The notes under the pieces are model-generated. The model was not told where the DNA came from. It searched no databases and saw only the letters and a program-made list of their open reading frames with translations. 64,000 nucleotides of DNA from Alkalicoccobacillus murimartini (lineage in GTDB: Bacteria; Bacillota; Bacilli; Bacillales; Bacillaceae_D), in assembly GCF_030813245.1 (NCBI RefSeq), contig NZ_JAUSUA010000003.1, forward strand, positions 186,001 through 250,000, given 5' to 3'. Shown one piece after another: positions 43,723 through 51,109 of the stretch (position 1 is its first letter; each line of letters begins with the position of its first letter). The translations under genes and the position numbers were made by a program.

Positions 43723-43934
43723 TCTTGCTAAATGAAGTATTTTTCTTGAGAAAAGGCATACTGCTCTTAGTACCAGGCTTGTGATCTTGATAAAAGTCAA
43801 ACCGCCTTGATTATAATGACTTTCCTCGCGATAAAACCGCTTTCTGCGTAGTAACTCTATTCTTCTTTGTATTATGTTTATTTCACTTGGTAAGTCCCTA
43901 TATTCCGCATCTAAGTGTTGAGCAAAACCTTAAA
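43723..43934. repeat. Helically phased TCTTGAT tract, array 2
   Basis: Heptamers related to TCTTGAT start at 43723 (TCTTGCT), 43744 (TCTTGAG), 43765 (TCTTAGT), 43785 (TCTTGAT), 43805 (CCTTGAT) and 43826 (TCGCGAT). More degenerate copies follow near 43845, 43865, 43885 (ACTTGGT), 43910 and 43928. The first steps are 21, 21, 20, 20 and 21 bp. As in the tract at 9986 the bases between are not conserved. It occupies the gap between a minus-strand lipoprotein stop and a minus-strand terminator, the same position as array 1. Confidence 0.65.
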
Positions 43935-43954
43935 TAAACGTTTGTTTAAACGAG

Positions 43955-44458
43955 TTATTCCACCTTAATCATAAAAGCATGACTCGTATCACCTTGTTCC
44001 CAGTCTGCCGTTACGCGATAGATATAATCATCGGATTCTTCTGGAAGATTAAATGTTTGATCCGCTAACGTGATATCTTGCTCGTTTTCGTTCGTGCTTG
44101 TTTGAACAGTCACATGCAAGCTAGTTGGCCAATCAGATTCAGAGAATTCAAGCTCAACGATTGAGCCACTAGAAAAAGATGGAGGCTCTCCTTCTTTTTC
44201 TTTCTCAATTACAACAGGGTCTTCCATATCTGCACATTCGGTGACTTCATGATTACGACTAACTTCTTGATTCCAACAATAGGATCCGCTAGTGGTTCCA
44301 ATCGTTTCTCCATCAATCACGACGTTTAGTATGGGAGGATAAATGTTTGGGTTCATTCCTGACGGTTTGGTTTTGGACGGATTTGGATCTTCCTGACATG
44401 CAGATACAATGAGGAACAAACCAATGATACCAATCAACGTTTTTATTATTTTGCTCAT
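43955..44458 (-). CDS. Lipoprotein of unknown function
   Basis: The 167-residue product has a lipoprotein signal ending in IVSAC (about residues 17-21), then a Pro/Ser/Lys linker and a beta-rich domain with SYCWNQEVSRNHEVTEC, whose two Cys may pair, and WPTSLHVTVQTS. Similar small exported domains are common in Bacillaceae, but no named family was recognised. Its 3' end is followed by a phased repeat tract and terminator. It is divergent from the methyltransferase gene. Confidence 0.65.
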   Translation of the reverse strand: MSKIIKTLIGIIGLFLIVSACQEDPNPSKTKPSGMNPNIYPPILNVVIDGETIGTTSGSYCWNQEVSRNHEVTECADMEDPVVIEKEKEGEPPSFSSGSIVELEFSESDWPTSLHVTVQTSTNENEQDITLADQTFNLPEESDDYIYRVTADWEQGDTSHAFMIKVE

Positions 44459-44565
44459 GACGATCCCCCAACCATTTTCTTTCTATTATAGCTGTAATAA
44501 AAAATGTTAATAGCAGGAAAAAGTGTCTCTGGCAGAGAAGTGATTAAAGGAATGGGGTGAATCAT

Positions 44566-45345
44566 ATGACAAACAAATTTGACCAAATGGAAAATAAGTT
44601 TACTTATGCAGAGCGTATTGCTCATGATGATTGGATTCAGTTAGTACAATCTAAGATCGTTCTCCAAGGAAAAAATGTAGCGGATATCGGTTGTGGTGGT
44701 GGAATTTATACTCGTGTGATGGCTGAGCAAGGTCCTACTTCGGTTTTAGGGCTGGATTCTTCTATTCGCATGCTTGAGGCGGCAGAAGCAAAAACGTCGG
44801 AGAAAAATATCAGCTTCGCCTATGCAGATTGTGAGCATTTAAAGCCAGTGTCTAATCAGAGTCTGGATATTGTGCTAGAGCGCGCTGTCATCCATCATTT
44901 ATCAAAACTTGAGATGAATTTCAAAGAAGTATCACGGGTACTTTCGGCTGAAGAAGCAGTATTCATTGTTCAGGATCGTACACCAGAAGATTGTTTACTG
45001 GAGGGGACGTCCTCCCACATAAGAGGTTACCTCTTTGAATGCTTTCCATTTCTTGCTGAGACAGAAAAGCAACGTAGATATTCAGATCTAGAGGTACGTG
45101 CAGCCTTAGCTGATTCTGGATTTAATCGAGTGGAGATGGTGCCGTTTTGGGAAACACGTTCGATCTATGACTCTTTCTCTGAGCTTAGAGAGGATTTACA
45201 GTCTAGAAGAGGACGAACCATTTTGCATGAGCTAAGTGATACCCAAATTAATGAACTGGTGGAGTATATCTACTCTCGTCTGCCTGATAATGGCCAAATT
45301 ATTGAAAAGGATCGCTGGAGTGTGTGGTTTGGATTTCGCAACTAG
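44566..45345 (+). CDS. SAM-dependent class I methyltransferase
   Basis: I choose ATG 44566 with GGGGTG 5-6 bases upstream; GTG 44557 with AAAGGA is almost as good. The roughly 259-residue protein has the Rossmann-like methyltransferase core: VADIGCGGGIYTRVM (motif I, about residues 38-52), LGLDSSIRML (motif II), FAYADCEHLKPV and the RAVIHHL motif III region. The C-terminal half is family specific. The substrate is unknown. It begins a tight run with another methyltransferase-like gene (21 bp) and a hydrolase (2 bp). Confidence 0.87.
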   Translation: MTNKFDQMENKFTYAERIAHDDWIQLVQSKIVLQGKNVADIGCGGGIYTRVMAEQGPTSVLGLDSSIRMLEAAEAKTSEKNISFAYADCEHLKPVSNQSLDIVLERAVIHHLSKLEMNFKEVSRVLSAEEAVFIVQDRTPEDCLLEGTSSHIRGYLFECFPFLAETEKQRRYSDLEVRAALADSGFNRVEMVPFWETRSIYDSFSELREDLQSRRGRTILHELSDTQINELVEYIYSRLPDNGQIIEKDRWSVWFGFRN

Positions 45346-45366
45346 AGAGAGCCGAGGTGTGTAAGA

Positions 45367-45930
45367 ATGCAGGAAGACATCAAGGTAGTCATTGGAGCAG
45401 GGGGATACAATAACAACCCAGGATGGATTCATACAGAAGAGACAGAGCTTCATTTGCTCAATGAAAGAAACTGGAGACAGAACTTTGAGCCTGCCTCCAT
45501 ATCAAGTCTACTAGCGGAACATGTTTGGGAACATCTTACATACGAAGATGGAAAGAAGGCAGCCAGTCTTGCTTATCACTATCTCAAACCAGGTGGGTAT
45601 GTTCGAGTCGCAGTACCTGATGGGTTGTTTCCAGATGAGCATTACCAAAAGGTTGTGCAGGTGGGGGGACCTGGACCAGAAGACCACCCAGCTTTTGATC
45701 ATAAGATTGTGTATACACACGGTCTATTACGTGCGCTATTTGAGGAGGTAGGATTCAAAGTCAAATTACTTGAATATTATGATGATAAAGGAGTCTTTCA
45801 TTGTTCTGAATGGTCAGGTGATGATGGGGTTATTTTCCGTTCATCCAAATATGACCCTCGTAATCAAGGGGAGGTTCCATTATTTCCATCACTTATTGTC
45901 GATGCGATAAAGCCTTGCAAGGAGGAATAG
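45367..45930 (+). CDS. COG4627-like predicted methyltransferase
   Basis: The 187-residue protein resembles the short predicted SAM-dependent methyltransferases of the COG4627 type. It has VIGAGGYNNNPGWIHTE at residues 8-24 (a reduced motif I) and a SLLAEHVWEHL segment. LKPGGYVRVAVPDG and HKIVYTHGLLRALFEEVGF follow. It is shorter than the upstream enzyme and its glycine loop is GAGG instead of GxGxG. It is the second gene of a three-gene run; substrates are unknown. Confidence 0.78.
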   Translation: MQEDIKVVIGAGGYNNNPGWIHTEETELHLLNERNWRQNFEPASISSLLAEHVWEHLTYEDGKKAASLAYHYLKPGGYVRVAVPDGLFPDEHYQKVVQVGGPGPEDHPAFDHKIVYTHGLLRALFEEVGFKVKLLEYYDDKGVFHCSEWSGDDGVIFRSSKYDPRNQGEVPLFPSLIVDAIKPCKEE

Positions 45931-45932
45931 AC

Positions 45933-46787
45933 ATGTGGCGTAAGCAAATAATAGAAACAGATAATGGGCGGTTTGAAGTGTTTGTACAGGGCAACGGGAA
46001 ACCGCTTTGTATTACGCATTTATATAGTGAATTTGATGAAAGGGGAAACTATTTCGCTGATCACTTTGTCCCATTTTTCACTGTATATTTGGTTAATCTA
46101 CGAGAGGCAGGGAATTCAGAGAAAGCGGATCATGATGATCAGCTGAGTATGGGTCAGAGTGTCAGAGATCTTGAAGCGATTCGAAAAGCTTTGGAGATCG
46201 AGACATGGAGTTTTGCCGGACATTCCACAGGAGGGATGCTAGCCCTAGTTTATGCAGCTGACTATCCGGAATCATTAGAAAAAATGGTTGTTAGTGCAGC
46301 GGCGTTAAGTTATGAATATATGCAGCATCCCGATAGCATCTACTGCAAAGAAAATGAATACAATAAACGAATACTTGAATTGATGCAAACCCTACATTCA
46401 CCGACTGCCACGTTAGAAGAACGAAGAGCTACTGGAAGGGAATGGATAGAGATGTCACTCTATCGTCCTGAAAACTATGATCAATACTTCGTAAAACCTA
46501 GTAGTGGAAAAGTTGTACCTAAAAGGCTTAATTATTTTTCTTATCAGGAACTTCCGACCTATAATCTTTCTGATAAAGTAAATCAAATCACTGTTCCTGC
46601 CATAATCTGTTGTGGGAGACATGATTCTCAGTGTCCTCTTGATTGTTCCATATCAATTCAGAAACTACTAGTGCATTCCACATTTGTCGTATTCGAAGAG
46701 AGTAATCACTCGCCATTTTTAGAAGAGAGCACGGCTTTTTCTAAGATGGTGGAGCAATTCACTAAGTTAGAAGAGAACGTAGTCTAA
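45933..46787 (+). CDS. Alpha/beta hydrolase
   Basis: The start is ATG 45933, 6 bases after AAGGAGGA and two bases past the upstream stop. The 284-residue protein is an alpha/beta-hydrolase-fold enzyme: the nucleophile elbow FAGHSTGGML (Ser near residue 95), a cap region with YRPENYDQYF, an acid in CCGRHDSQCP, and the final His in ESNHSPFLEE. It resembles proline-iminopeptidase-like and haloperoxidase-like hydrolases. The substrate is unknown. It is the third gene of the methyltransferase run. Confidence 0.85.
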   Translation: MWRKQIIETDNGRFEVFVQGNGKPLCITHLYSEFDERGNYFADHFVPFFTVYLVNLREAGNSEKADHDDQLSMGQSVRDLEAIRKALEIETWSFAGHSTGGMLALVYAADYPESLEKMVVSAAALSYEYMQHPDSIYCKENEYNKRILELMQTLHSPTATLEERRATGREWIEMSLYRPENYDQYFVKPSSGKVVPKRLNYFSYQELPTYNLSDKVNQITVPAIICCGRHDSQCPLDCSISIQKLLVHSTFVVFEESNHSPFLEESTAFSKMVEQFTKLEENVV

Positions 46788-46942
46788 TGTTCACTTTTAC
46801 GGCTTGATAATCGCTCGACATCTCGTACCGCATTTGTTAAGTTATCAATTCTTTTCTCGAAGCGAGTTAATAAGTAGATAGCTATTAGAATTGGGAACCC
46901 AAAGTTACCTAACAATACAGCCCATTCAGGTAAGTGTTCCAT
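46784..46942 (-). CDS. yvrJ: YvrJ family protein
   Basis: ATG 46942 follows AGGAGGGAGAAGG; a longer frame from 47056 has no site. The 52-residue protein, MEHLPEWAVLLGNFGFPILI and onward, has one hydrophobic segment (about residues 8-27) and a charged helical tail, as in YvrJ proteins. In B. subtilis yvrJ is controlled by the SigO-RsoA system. Here it is divergent from the sigO-rsoA pair across 186 bp, repeating that association. Its stop overlaps the convergent hydrolase stop. The function is unknown. Confidence 0.8.
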   Translation of the reverse strand: MEHLPEWAVLLGNFGFPILIAIYLLTRFEKRIDNLTNAVRDVERLSSRKSEH

Positions 46943-47020
46943 CCTTCTCCCTCCTTTCTGTGTTTCTATAAAAAGAACACGATAACCTTTTAAATCAACC
47001 AGTTTACTAAATATGTAGTT

Positions 47021-47060
47021 GAACGTGTTGGGAAATACGCAAATGCTGGAACGCACGTTC
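47021..47060. promoter_or_regulatory. Inverted repeat between yvrJ and sigO
   Basis: GAACGTG (47021-47027) and CACGTTC (47054-47060) face each other across 26 bp in the divergent promoter region. On each strand this puts a (T/A)GAACGTG element upstream of the gene it would serve. It could be a pair of divergent -35-like elements for SigO, or a protein-binding site. Confidence 0.35.
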
Positions 47061-47128
47061 TGACAAGGTTGTTTTTCACCGACGTATCGTTCTTTTTATA
47101 ACAAAGGGACCATTAAAAAAGGAGGGGT

Positions 47129-47686
47129 ATGATGTCTAGGATGAATGTAGAACACTATATCAAAGACAACTCAACATTCTTTAATGAACCTCTTATTCAA
47201 ACTTTTTTAAACCAGGAAGATCATTATGATCTTTTAAAGAGAACGATTGAAGAGAATGATCTGGAGTCCTCCTGCCTTTTAGATAAAAGATTTGAACGAT
47301 TCTATTTGAAGGTCCGAATGATTCATTATATGGATAAACTGGCTCGCTATTATACCAAATCATATGATAAAAAAATGCGCAAACACCGATCTGAATTAAC
47401 ATTTGATTGCTTGATGAATGATGAGGAGTCTGAAGAGGTTGCGGCTGGATCATTTCAAACGGATGATCTAATTCCCTCTTACATCACGGACCTGCTGCCA
47501 TCTAGTAAGCAAAAAGATTGTTTTCTATCGTTTAGTGATCAAAAGAAACAAATTCTTTCTCTTTCCATTATCTATGAGTACAATCATAAAGAAATCGCGA
47601 AAAAGCTAAACTGCTCACCTCAAAATGTATCAAAAACAAAGAAACGAGCCTTGATTCAACTTCGAGAGGAGTACGCGAATGGATAA
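47129..47686 (+). CDS. sigO: Sigma factor SigO-like (YvrI)
   Basis: The 185-residue protein resembles the SigO part of the split sigma factor: a poorly conserved N-terminal half and a region-4-like DNA-binding domain, LSFSDQKKQILSLSIIYEYN then HKEIAKKLNCSPQNVSKTKK at about residues 150-169. It lacks a canonical region 2, as B. subtilis SigO (YvrI) does. A GGAGGGG site precedes ATG 47129 (ATG 47132 is also possible). Its end overlaps the next gene by eight bases, tying the two products together. The target promoter signal here is unknown. Confidence 0.8.
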   Translation: MMSRMNVEHYIKDNSTFFNEPLIQTFLNQEDHYDLLKRTIEENDLESSCLLDKRFERFYLKVRMIHYMDKLARYYTKSYDKKMRKHRSELTFDCLMNDEESEEVAAGSFQTDDLIPSYITDLLPSSKQKDCFLSFSDQKKQILSLSIIYEYNHKEIAKKLNCSPQNVSKTKKRALIQLREEYANG

Positions 47687-47882
47687 GAATCAATTAATTG
47701 AAGAGGTAGTTCAAAAGATGGATGATAGGATTAATAGTGGAATCAGGTCTACGACCCTTCAAGAACGTGACGATCTTAAACAAGATATTTTGTTACGTTT
47801 AGTAAAGGTGACTCATGAGATGGAGACCATATCGTTTTGGACATTTAAGAAAAAATATGATGAGGGTAAGAAATCATTATGA
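47679..47882 (+). CDS. rsoA: RsoA-like sigma co-factor (YvrHa)
   Basis: The 67-residue protein begins MDKNQLIEEVVQKMDDRI and contains RDDLKQDILLRLVKV, a sigma region-2-like core-binding segment. In B. subtilis RsoA supplies region 2 and works with SigO as a two-subunit sigma factor, activated by acid stress and restrained by RsiO (YvrL). The 8-bp overlap with sigO indicates coupled translation. No yvrL-like anti-sigma gene and no oxalate decarboxylase gene lie nearby. Confidence 0.78.
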   Translation: MDKNQLIEEVVQKMDDRINSGIRSTTLQERDDLKQDILLRLVKVTHEMETISFWTFKKKYDEGKKSL

Positions 47883-47944
47883 TGGCGGCTGGTAAAAAGC
47901 TGTTGTAAGGTAGTAGGCAACTGGTAGAGAAGTGAGGACTGTTT

Positions 47945-49672
47945 ATGGGTGTATTTACTTTCTTGAAGAATTACCGTCCGATTGTTATGTTGTCAGTCTT
48001 TCTCGTGCTCATTGAGCTTAGTGTGGAGCTCTTTCATCCCTATCTATTAGCGCGTATTATTGACGACGGTATTCTTCAAGGCGATTTGTCTGTGGTTGCT
48101 ATGTGGGGGGCTGTGATGATTGGTCTCACACTCATTGCATTTGTCGCAGGCATCATTAATTCTTTTTGTGCAACCCATGCAGGCCAAAGTACGGGCTATG
48201 ATATTCGTTCACAGCTATTTAAACGAATTCAGTATTCTTCATTTGACCATCTTAAACAATTTGCAACTTCATCCCTTATTATGAGATTAACAAATGATAT
48301 CACTCAGATTCAAAACAGTATTGTCATGACCCTTCGTTATCTGATTAGGCCTCCATTAGTGGTGGCTGGTGCTATTGTGATGTCATTTGTTATTAATATA
48401 AGACTGGCTCTTATCCTTCTTGTTCTTATCCCGATTCTAGTATTGTTAATAGGATGGATATTTAGAAAAGGCTCTATCTATTTTAAGGACGTTCAAAAAA
48501 AGCTTGATCAAGTAAACAATGTTATGAGAGAAAATTTACTTGGATTCAAGCTGATTAAGGCGTTTGTTCGAAGGAAAACAGAGGCAGAACGCTTTTTAGC
48601 AGTGAACTCAGAGCTAAAGAAAAAGTTGGTTCACACACTTCGGTTAATGGAAGTCTCACAACCGGTTCTCTTATTTAGTATGAATGGTGCGATTATCGTT
48701 ATTCTATGGATTGGCAGTGAATCAATACAGACAGGAGCTCTGCCGGTTGGTGATCTTGTAGCAATCGTAAATTATATTCTTCGTATTACGGCGGCTCTTA
48801 CATCAATTCCGATGATGATTATGACGTTTTCAAGAGCAAAGGCATCCTCGGATCGATTAATGGAAGTTATGGACAAGTGTGAAGGGGATGAAAAGAAGGA
48901 TACAACTCCATCTATTTCACGTCTTAAAGGACAAGTGGCTTTTAAACATGTGTCTTTTTCTTATGATACGGATCATGAATCTCCGGTGCTTAGTGACGTC
49001 TCTTTTTTCATTGAGCCAGGGCAGCGTGTAGCGGTATTAGGTGCAACAGGGTCGGGGAAGTCAACAGTCTTTCAACTCATTCCTCGTTTGTATCGTCCGT
49101 ATTCCGGGGAAGTGTTGTTGGATGGAAAGGATATAAAATCATATCCATTAAAAAGCCTTCGTAGCCAAATCAGTTATGTTTCTCAAGAAACGATTCTTTT
49201 CACCGGGACAATAAGAGAAAACATATGCTGGGGCAAACCGCATGCAGGAGAAGAGGAAATGATTCAAGCTGCCAAAGATGCGCAAATACATGATGTCATC
49301 ATGAAACTGCCAAATCAATACGAGTCATCTGTCAGTCAAAGAGGAATGAACCTCTCTGGTGGGCAAAAGCAACGTATCGCGATTGCTCGTGCACTTATCC
49401 GTCAACCTGCTGTTTTGCTGTTAGATGATAGCACTAGTGCATTAGATAACAAAACAGAGGCGAGGTTTTTGAGTAGACTTAATCACTATCAATGTACAAC
49501 GATTATGATTACACAAAAAATAACAACAGCCATACAGGCAGATCAGATTATTTTGTTTGACCACGGAAAAATTGTCGATCAAGGCTCTCATGAAGAATTA
49601 TTGACTCGATCAAAAATATATCAAACATTAATTGAATCGCAAGGAAGATCAGATGAAGGATTGTATGGATGA
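47945..49672 (+). CDS. ABC exporter, fused permease-ATPase
   Basis: The 575-residue half-transporter has an N-terminal membrane domain of six segments (about residues 1-310, including SSFDHLKQFATSSLIMRLTN) and an ATPase domain with Walker A GATGSGKST (about 366-374), LSGGQKQRIAIARAL as the signature (about 470-484), VLLLDDSTSALD as Walker B and a variant switch region, MITQKITT, in which the usual His is Lys. Lipid- or drug-exporting MdlB/BmrC-like proteins fit. The Walker B Asp-Asp-Ser departs from the usual Asp-Glu, so catalysis may be degenerate and need a partner half-transporter. Confidence 0.85.
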   Translation: MGVFTFLKNYRPIVMLSVFLVLIELSVELFHPYLLARIIDDGILQGDLSVVAMWGAVMIGLTLIAFVAGIINSFCATHAGQSTGYDIRSQLFKRIQYSSFDHLKQFATSSLIMRLTNDITQIQNSIVMTLRYLIRPPLVVAGAIVMSFVINIRLALILLVLIPILVLLIGWIFRKGSIYFKDVQKKLDQVNNVMRENLLGFKLIKAFVRRKTEAERFLAVNSELKKKLVHTLRLMEVSQPVLLFSMNGAIIVILWIGSESIQTGALPVGDLVAIVNYILRITAALTSIPMMIMTFSRAKASSDRLMEVMDKCEGDEKKDTTPSISRLKGQVAFKHVSFSYDTDHESPVLSDVSFFIEPGQRVAVLGATGSGKSTVFQLIPRLYRPYSGEVLLDGKDIKSYPLKSLRSQISYVSQETILFTGTIRENICWGKPHAGEEEMIQAAKDAQIHDVIMKLPNQYESSVSQRGMNLSGGQKQRIAIARALIRQPAVLLLDDSTSALDNKTEARFLSRLNHYQCTTIMITQKITTAIQADQIILFDHGKIVDQGSHEELLTRSKIYQTLIESQGRSDEGLYG

Positions 49673-49695
49673 TGTTTTGAATACGAAAATACTGG

Positions 49696-49745
49696 AAAAA
49701 CCCGAATCATTATGCGACTTTAATAGCATAATGGTTCGGGTTTTT
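49696..49745. terminator. Terminator, paralogous to one at 41606
   Basis: AAAAACCCGAATCATTATGC pairs with GCATAATGGTTCGGGTTTTT around a short loop. The hairpin at 41606-41652 has nearly the same stem, AAAACCCGAATCAT...ATGATTCGGGTTTT, showing the two share an origin. Confidence 0.85.
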
Positions 49746-49781
49746 AGATAGCTAAAACCGTTCTATCCCAAGCTTTTTGGT

Positions 49782-50033
49782 TTAATTTTTCCTCATCGTG
49801 CGCAAAATTAAGCTGACAATTAATACAAGAATGACTGCTCCAATTAAAGCAGGTAGTAAAGCAAATCCGCCTAAGGATGGTCCCCAACTTCCAAGTAACC
49901 ATACACCAAGGTTAGCGCCGATAAAACCAGCAATGATATTACCAATAATTCCGAATGGAACGCCTTTTCCTGTAATCGCTCCTGCCGCCCAACCAATCAG
50001 TCCGCCAATAATTAAACTCCAGATAAATCCCAT
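49782..50033 (-). CDS. GlsB/YeaQ/YmgE family membrane protein
   Basis: The start is ATG 50033, with AAAAGGAG about 8 bases upstream; a frame from 50147 has no site. The 83-residue protein has three hydrophobic segments and the family core GFIWSLIIGGLIGWAAGAI (about residues 2-20), GIIGNIIAGFIGANLG and VILVLIVSLIL. These are small stress-associated membrane proteins (transglycosylase-associated). The function is unknown. It is divergent from the YvgO gene. Confidence 0.88.
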   Translation of the reverse strand: MGFIWSLIIGGLIGWAAGAITGKGVPFGIIGNIIAGFIGANLGVWLLGSWGPSLGGFALLPALIGAVILVLIVSLILRTMRKN

Positions 50034-50245
50034 TGTAAGCAACTCCTTTTGTAGTTGAAATGTATAAATAATGTCGATCAATGTGGTTATTATGTCCTGA
50101 AGTATCGGTTTTATGAGTTCATTTCCCAATTCTTTAGTAGAAGGCAATGTAACAGGTGCTAGTCCTTAATTAGATAGACGTTTCCACCATTCGTTCGCAT
50201 TATAAAAGGGATCATTAAGGTCTTGATTACTCTGTTATTTCCCAA

Positions 50246-50270
50246 GTTTTGGCCGCATGTAGAGGGGTAT
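50246..50270 (+). promoter_or_regulatory. SigB-type promoter
   Basis: GTTTTG at 50246-50251 and GGGTAT at 50265-50270, 13 bp apart, fit the SigB consensus GTTTAA-N12-14-GGGWAW. It lies upstream of the YvgO-like gene. Confidence 0.65.
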
Positions 50271-50313
50271 TGTACCTCTGTACCACAAAAAATCTACAGC
50301 AGGAGGAGAAACA

Positions 50314-50853
50314 ATGAAGAAGACCAGATCAAAAGTAATGAGCACCGTGGCAGGAGCAGCGATTCTTGGGATGACAATTGCGATCCCCAATTATGGTGCT
50401 GTAGGCAATGTGGCAAAAGCAGAGGAACCAGTTCAACAGGAATTAACTGATGAAGAGAAGGGACAAGCACTCGAGCAACATGTTGAGGCGCAGGCCCAGC
50501 CGCCGAATGTAAATATTGATATTGACCCGGTTGCGATCTTTGACAGTATTTCTGAGACAATTAAAACCGCAGATAACCGAGGTGGTTTTGTCAAAGCTGC
50601 GCGGGAAACCGTGTCGTTCCATACGGATTATAGCTTAAATGTTATGGTTCTGAATTTAAGTAATGATTATGACGAATCAAGTTATAGTGGTGTCCACTAT
50701 TTTGACACCTTTACGTATGATGGAGCCATTTATGGAGTATGGGCATTTGAGGAAGGTACGTTTGTAAATAATGGCGATGGTGGGTATGATAACTGGGCCT
50801 TTTACGGCTGGTTTGACCGCGATGGTGGAACGGTAGAGTTTCGTTTGCCATAA
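50314..50853 (+). CDS. yvgO: YvgO-like secreted stress protein
   Basis: The 179-residue protein has a signal peptide (about residues 1-37) and a mature domain resembling B. subtilis YvgO: DSISETIKTADNRGGFVKAA, YSLNVMVLNLSNDYD and a C-terminal NWAFYGWFDRDGGTVEF. The family is a SigB-controlled secreted protein with reported antifungal action. A SigB-type promoter at 50246 fits. An acidic linker between signal and domain is longer than usual, making this protein slightly larger than YvgO (about 161 residues). Confidence 0.82.
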   Translation: MKKTRSKVMSTVAGAAILGMTIAIPNYGAVGNVAKAEEPVQQELTDEEKGQALEQHVEAQAQPPNVNIDIDPVAIFDSISETIKTADNRGGFVKAARETVSFHTDYSLNVMVLNLSNDYDESSYSGVHYFDTFTYDGAIYGVWAFEEGTFVNNGDGGYDNWAFYGWFDRDGGTVEFRLP

Positions 50854-50895
50854 GATATGATCGATGGAAGTTTTAAAAAGATACTGACAGATAAA

Positions 50896-50927
50896 CAAAG
50901 CGAACGACCTCAGGGTCGTTCGCTTTT
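50896..50927. terminator. Intrinsic terminator
   Basis: The stem AAGCGAACGACC/GGTCGTTCGCTT with a TCAG-type loop and T run follows the YvgO-like gene. Confidence 0.9.
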
Positions 50928-51109
50928 TGGATGGAAGGTACATAGCAAATGCCTGCTCAACAGCAACGTCATTTGATTTTTTATCACGTTGTTTTCAGAT
51001 CATCCCGTTGTTTAGGTGTTTTCTAATAATACCCAATATGTATTTTTCAGCAGAAACCCTTAAACCTATGTTACATTATAAGCTGACAAAGCTTAATAGA
51101 GGTGTAAAT

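Noticed and set aside
50927-51109. N-terminal extension of the SEC-C protein
   Set aside because: It overlaps the preceding terminator and the good start at 51110 puts the SEC-C motif at the usual place.
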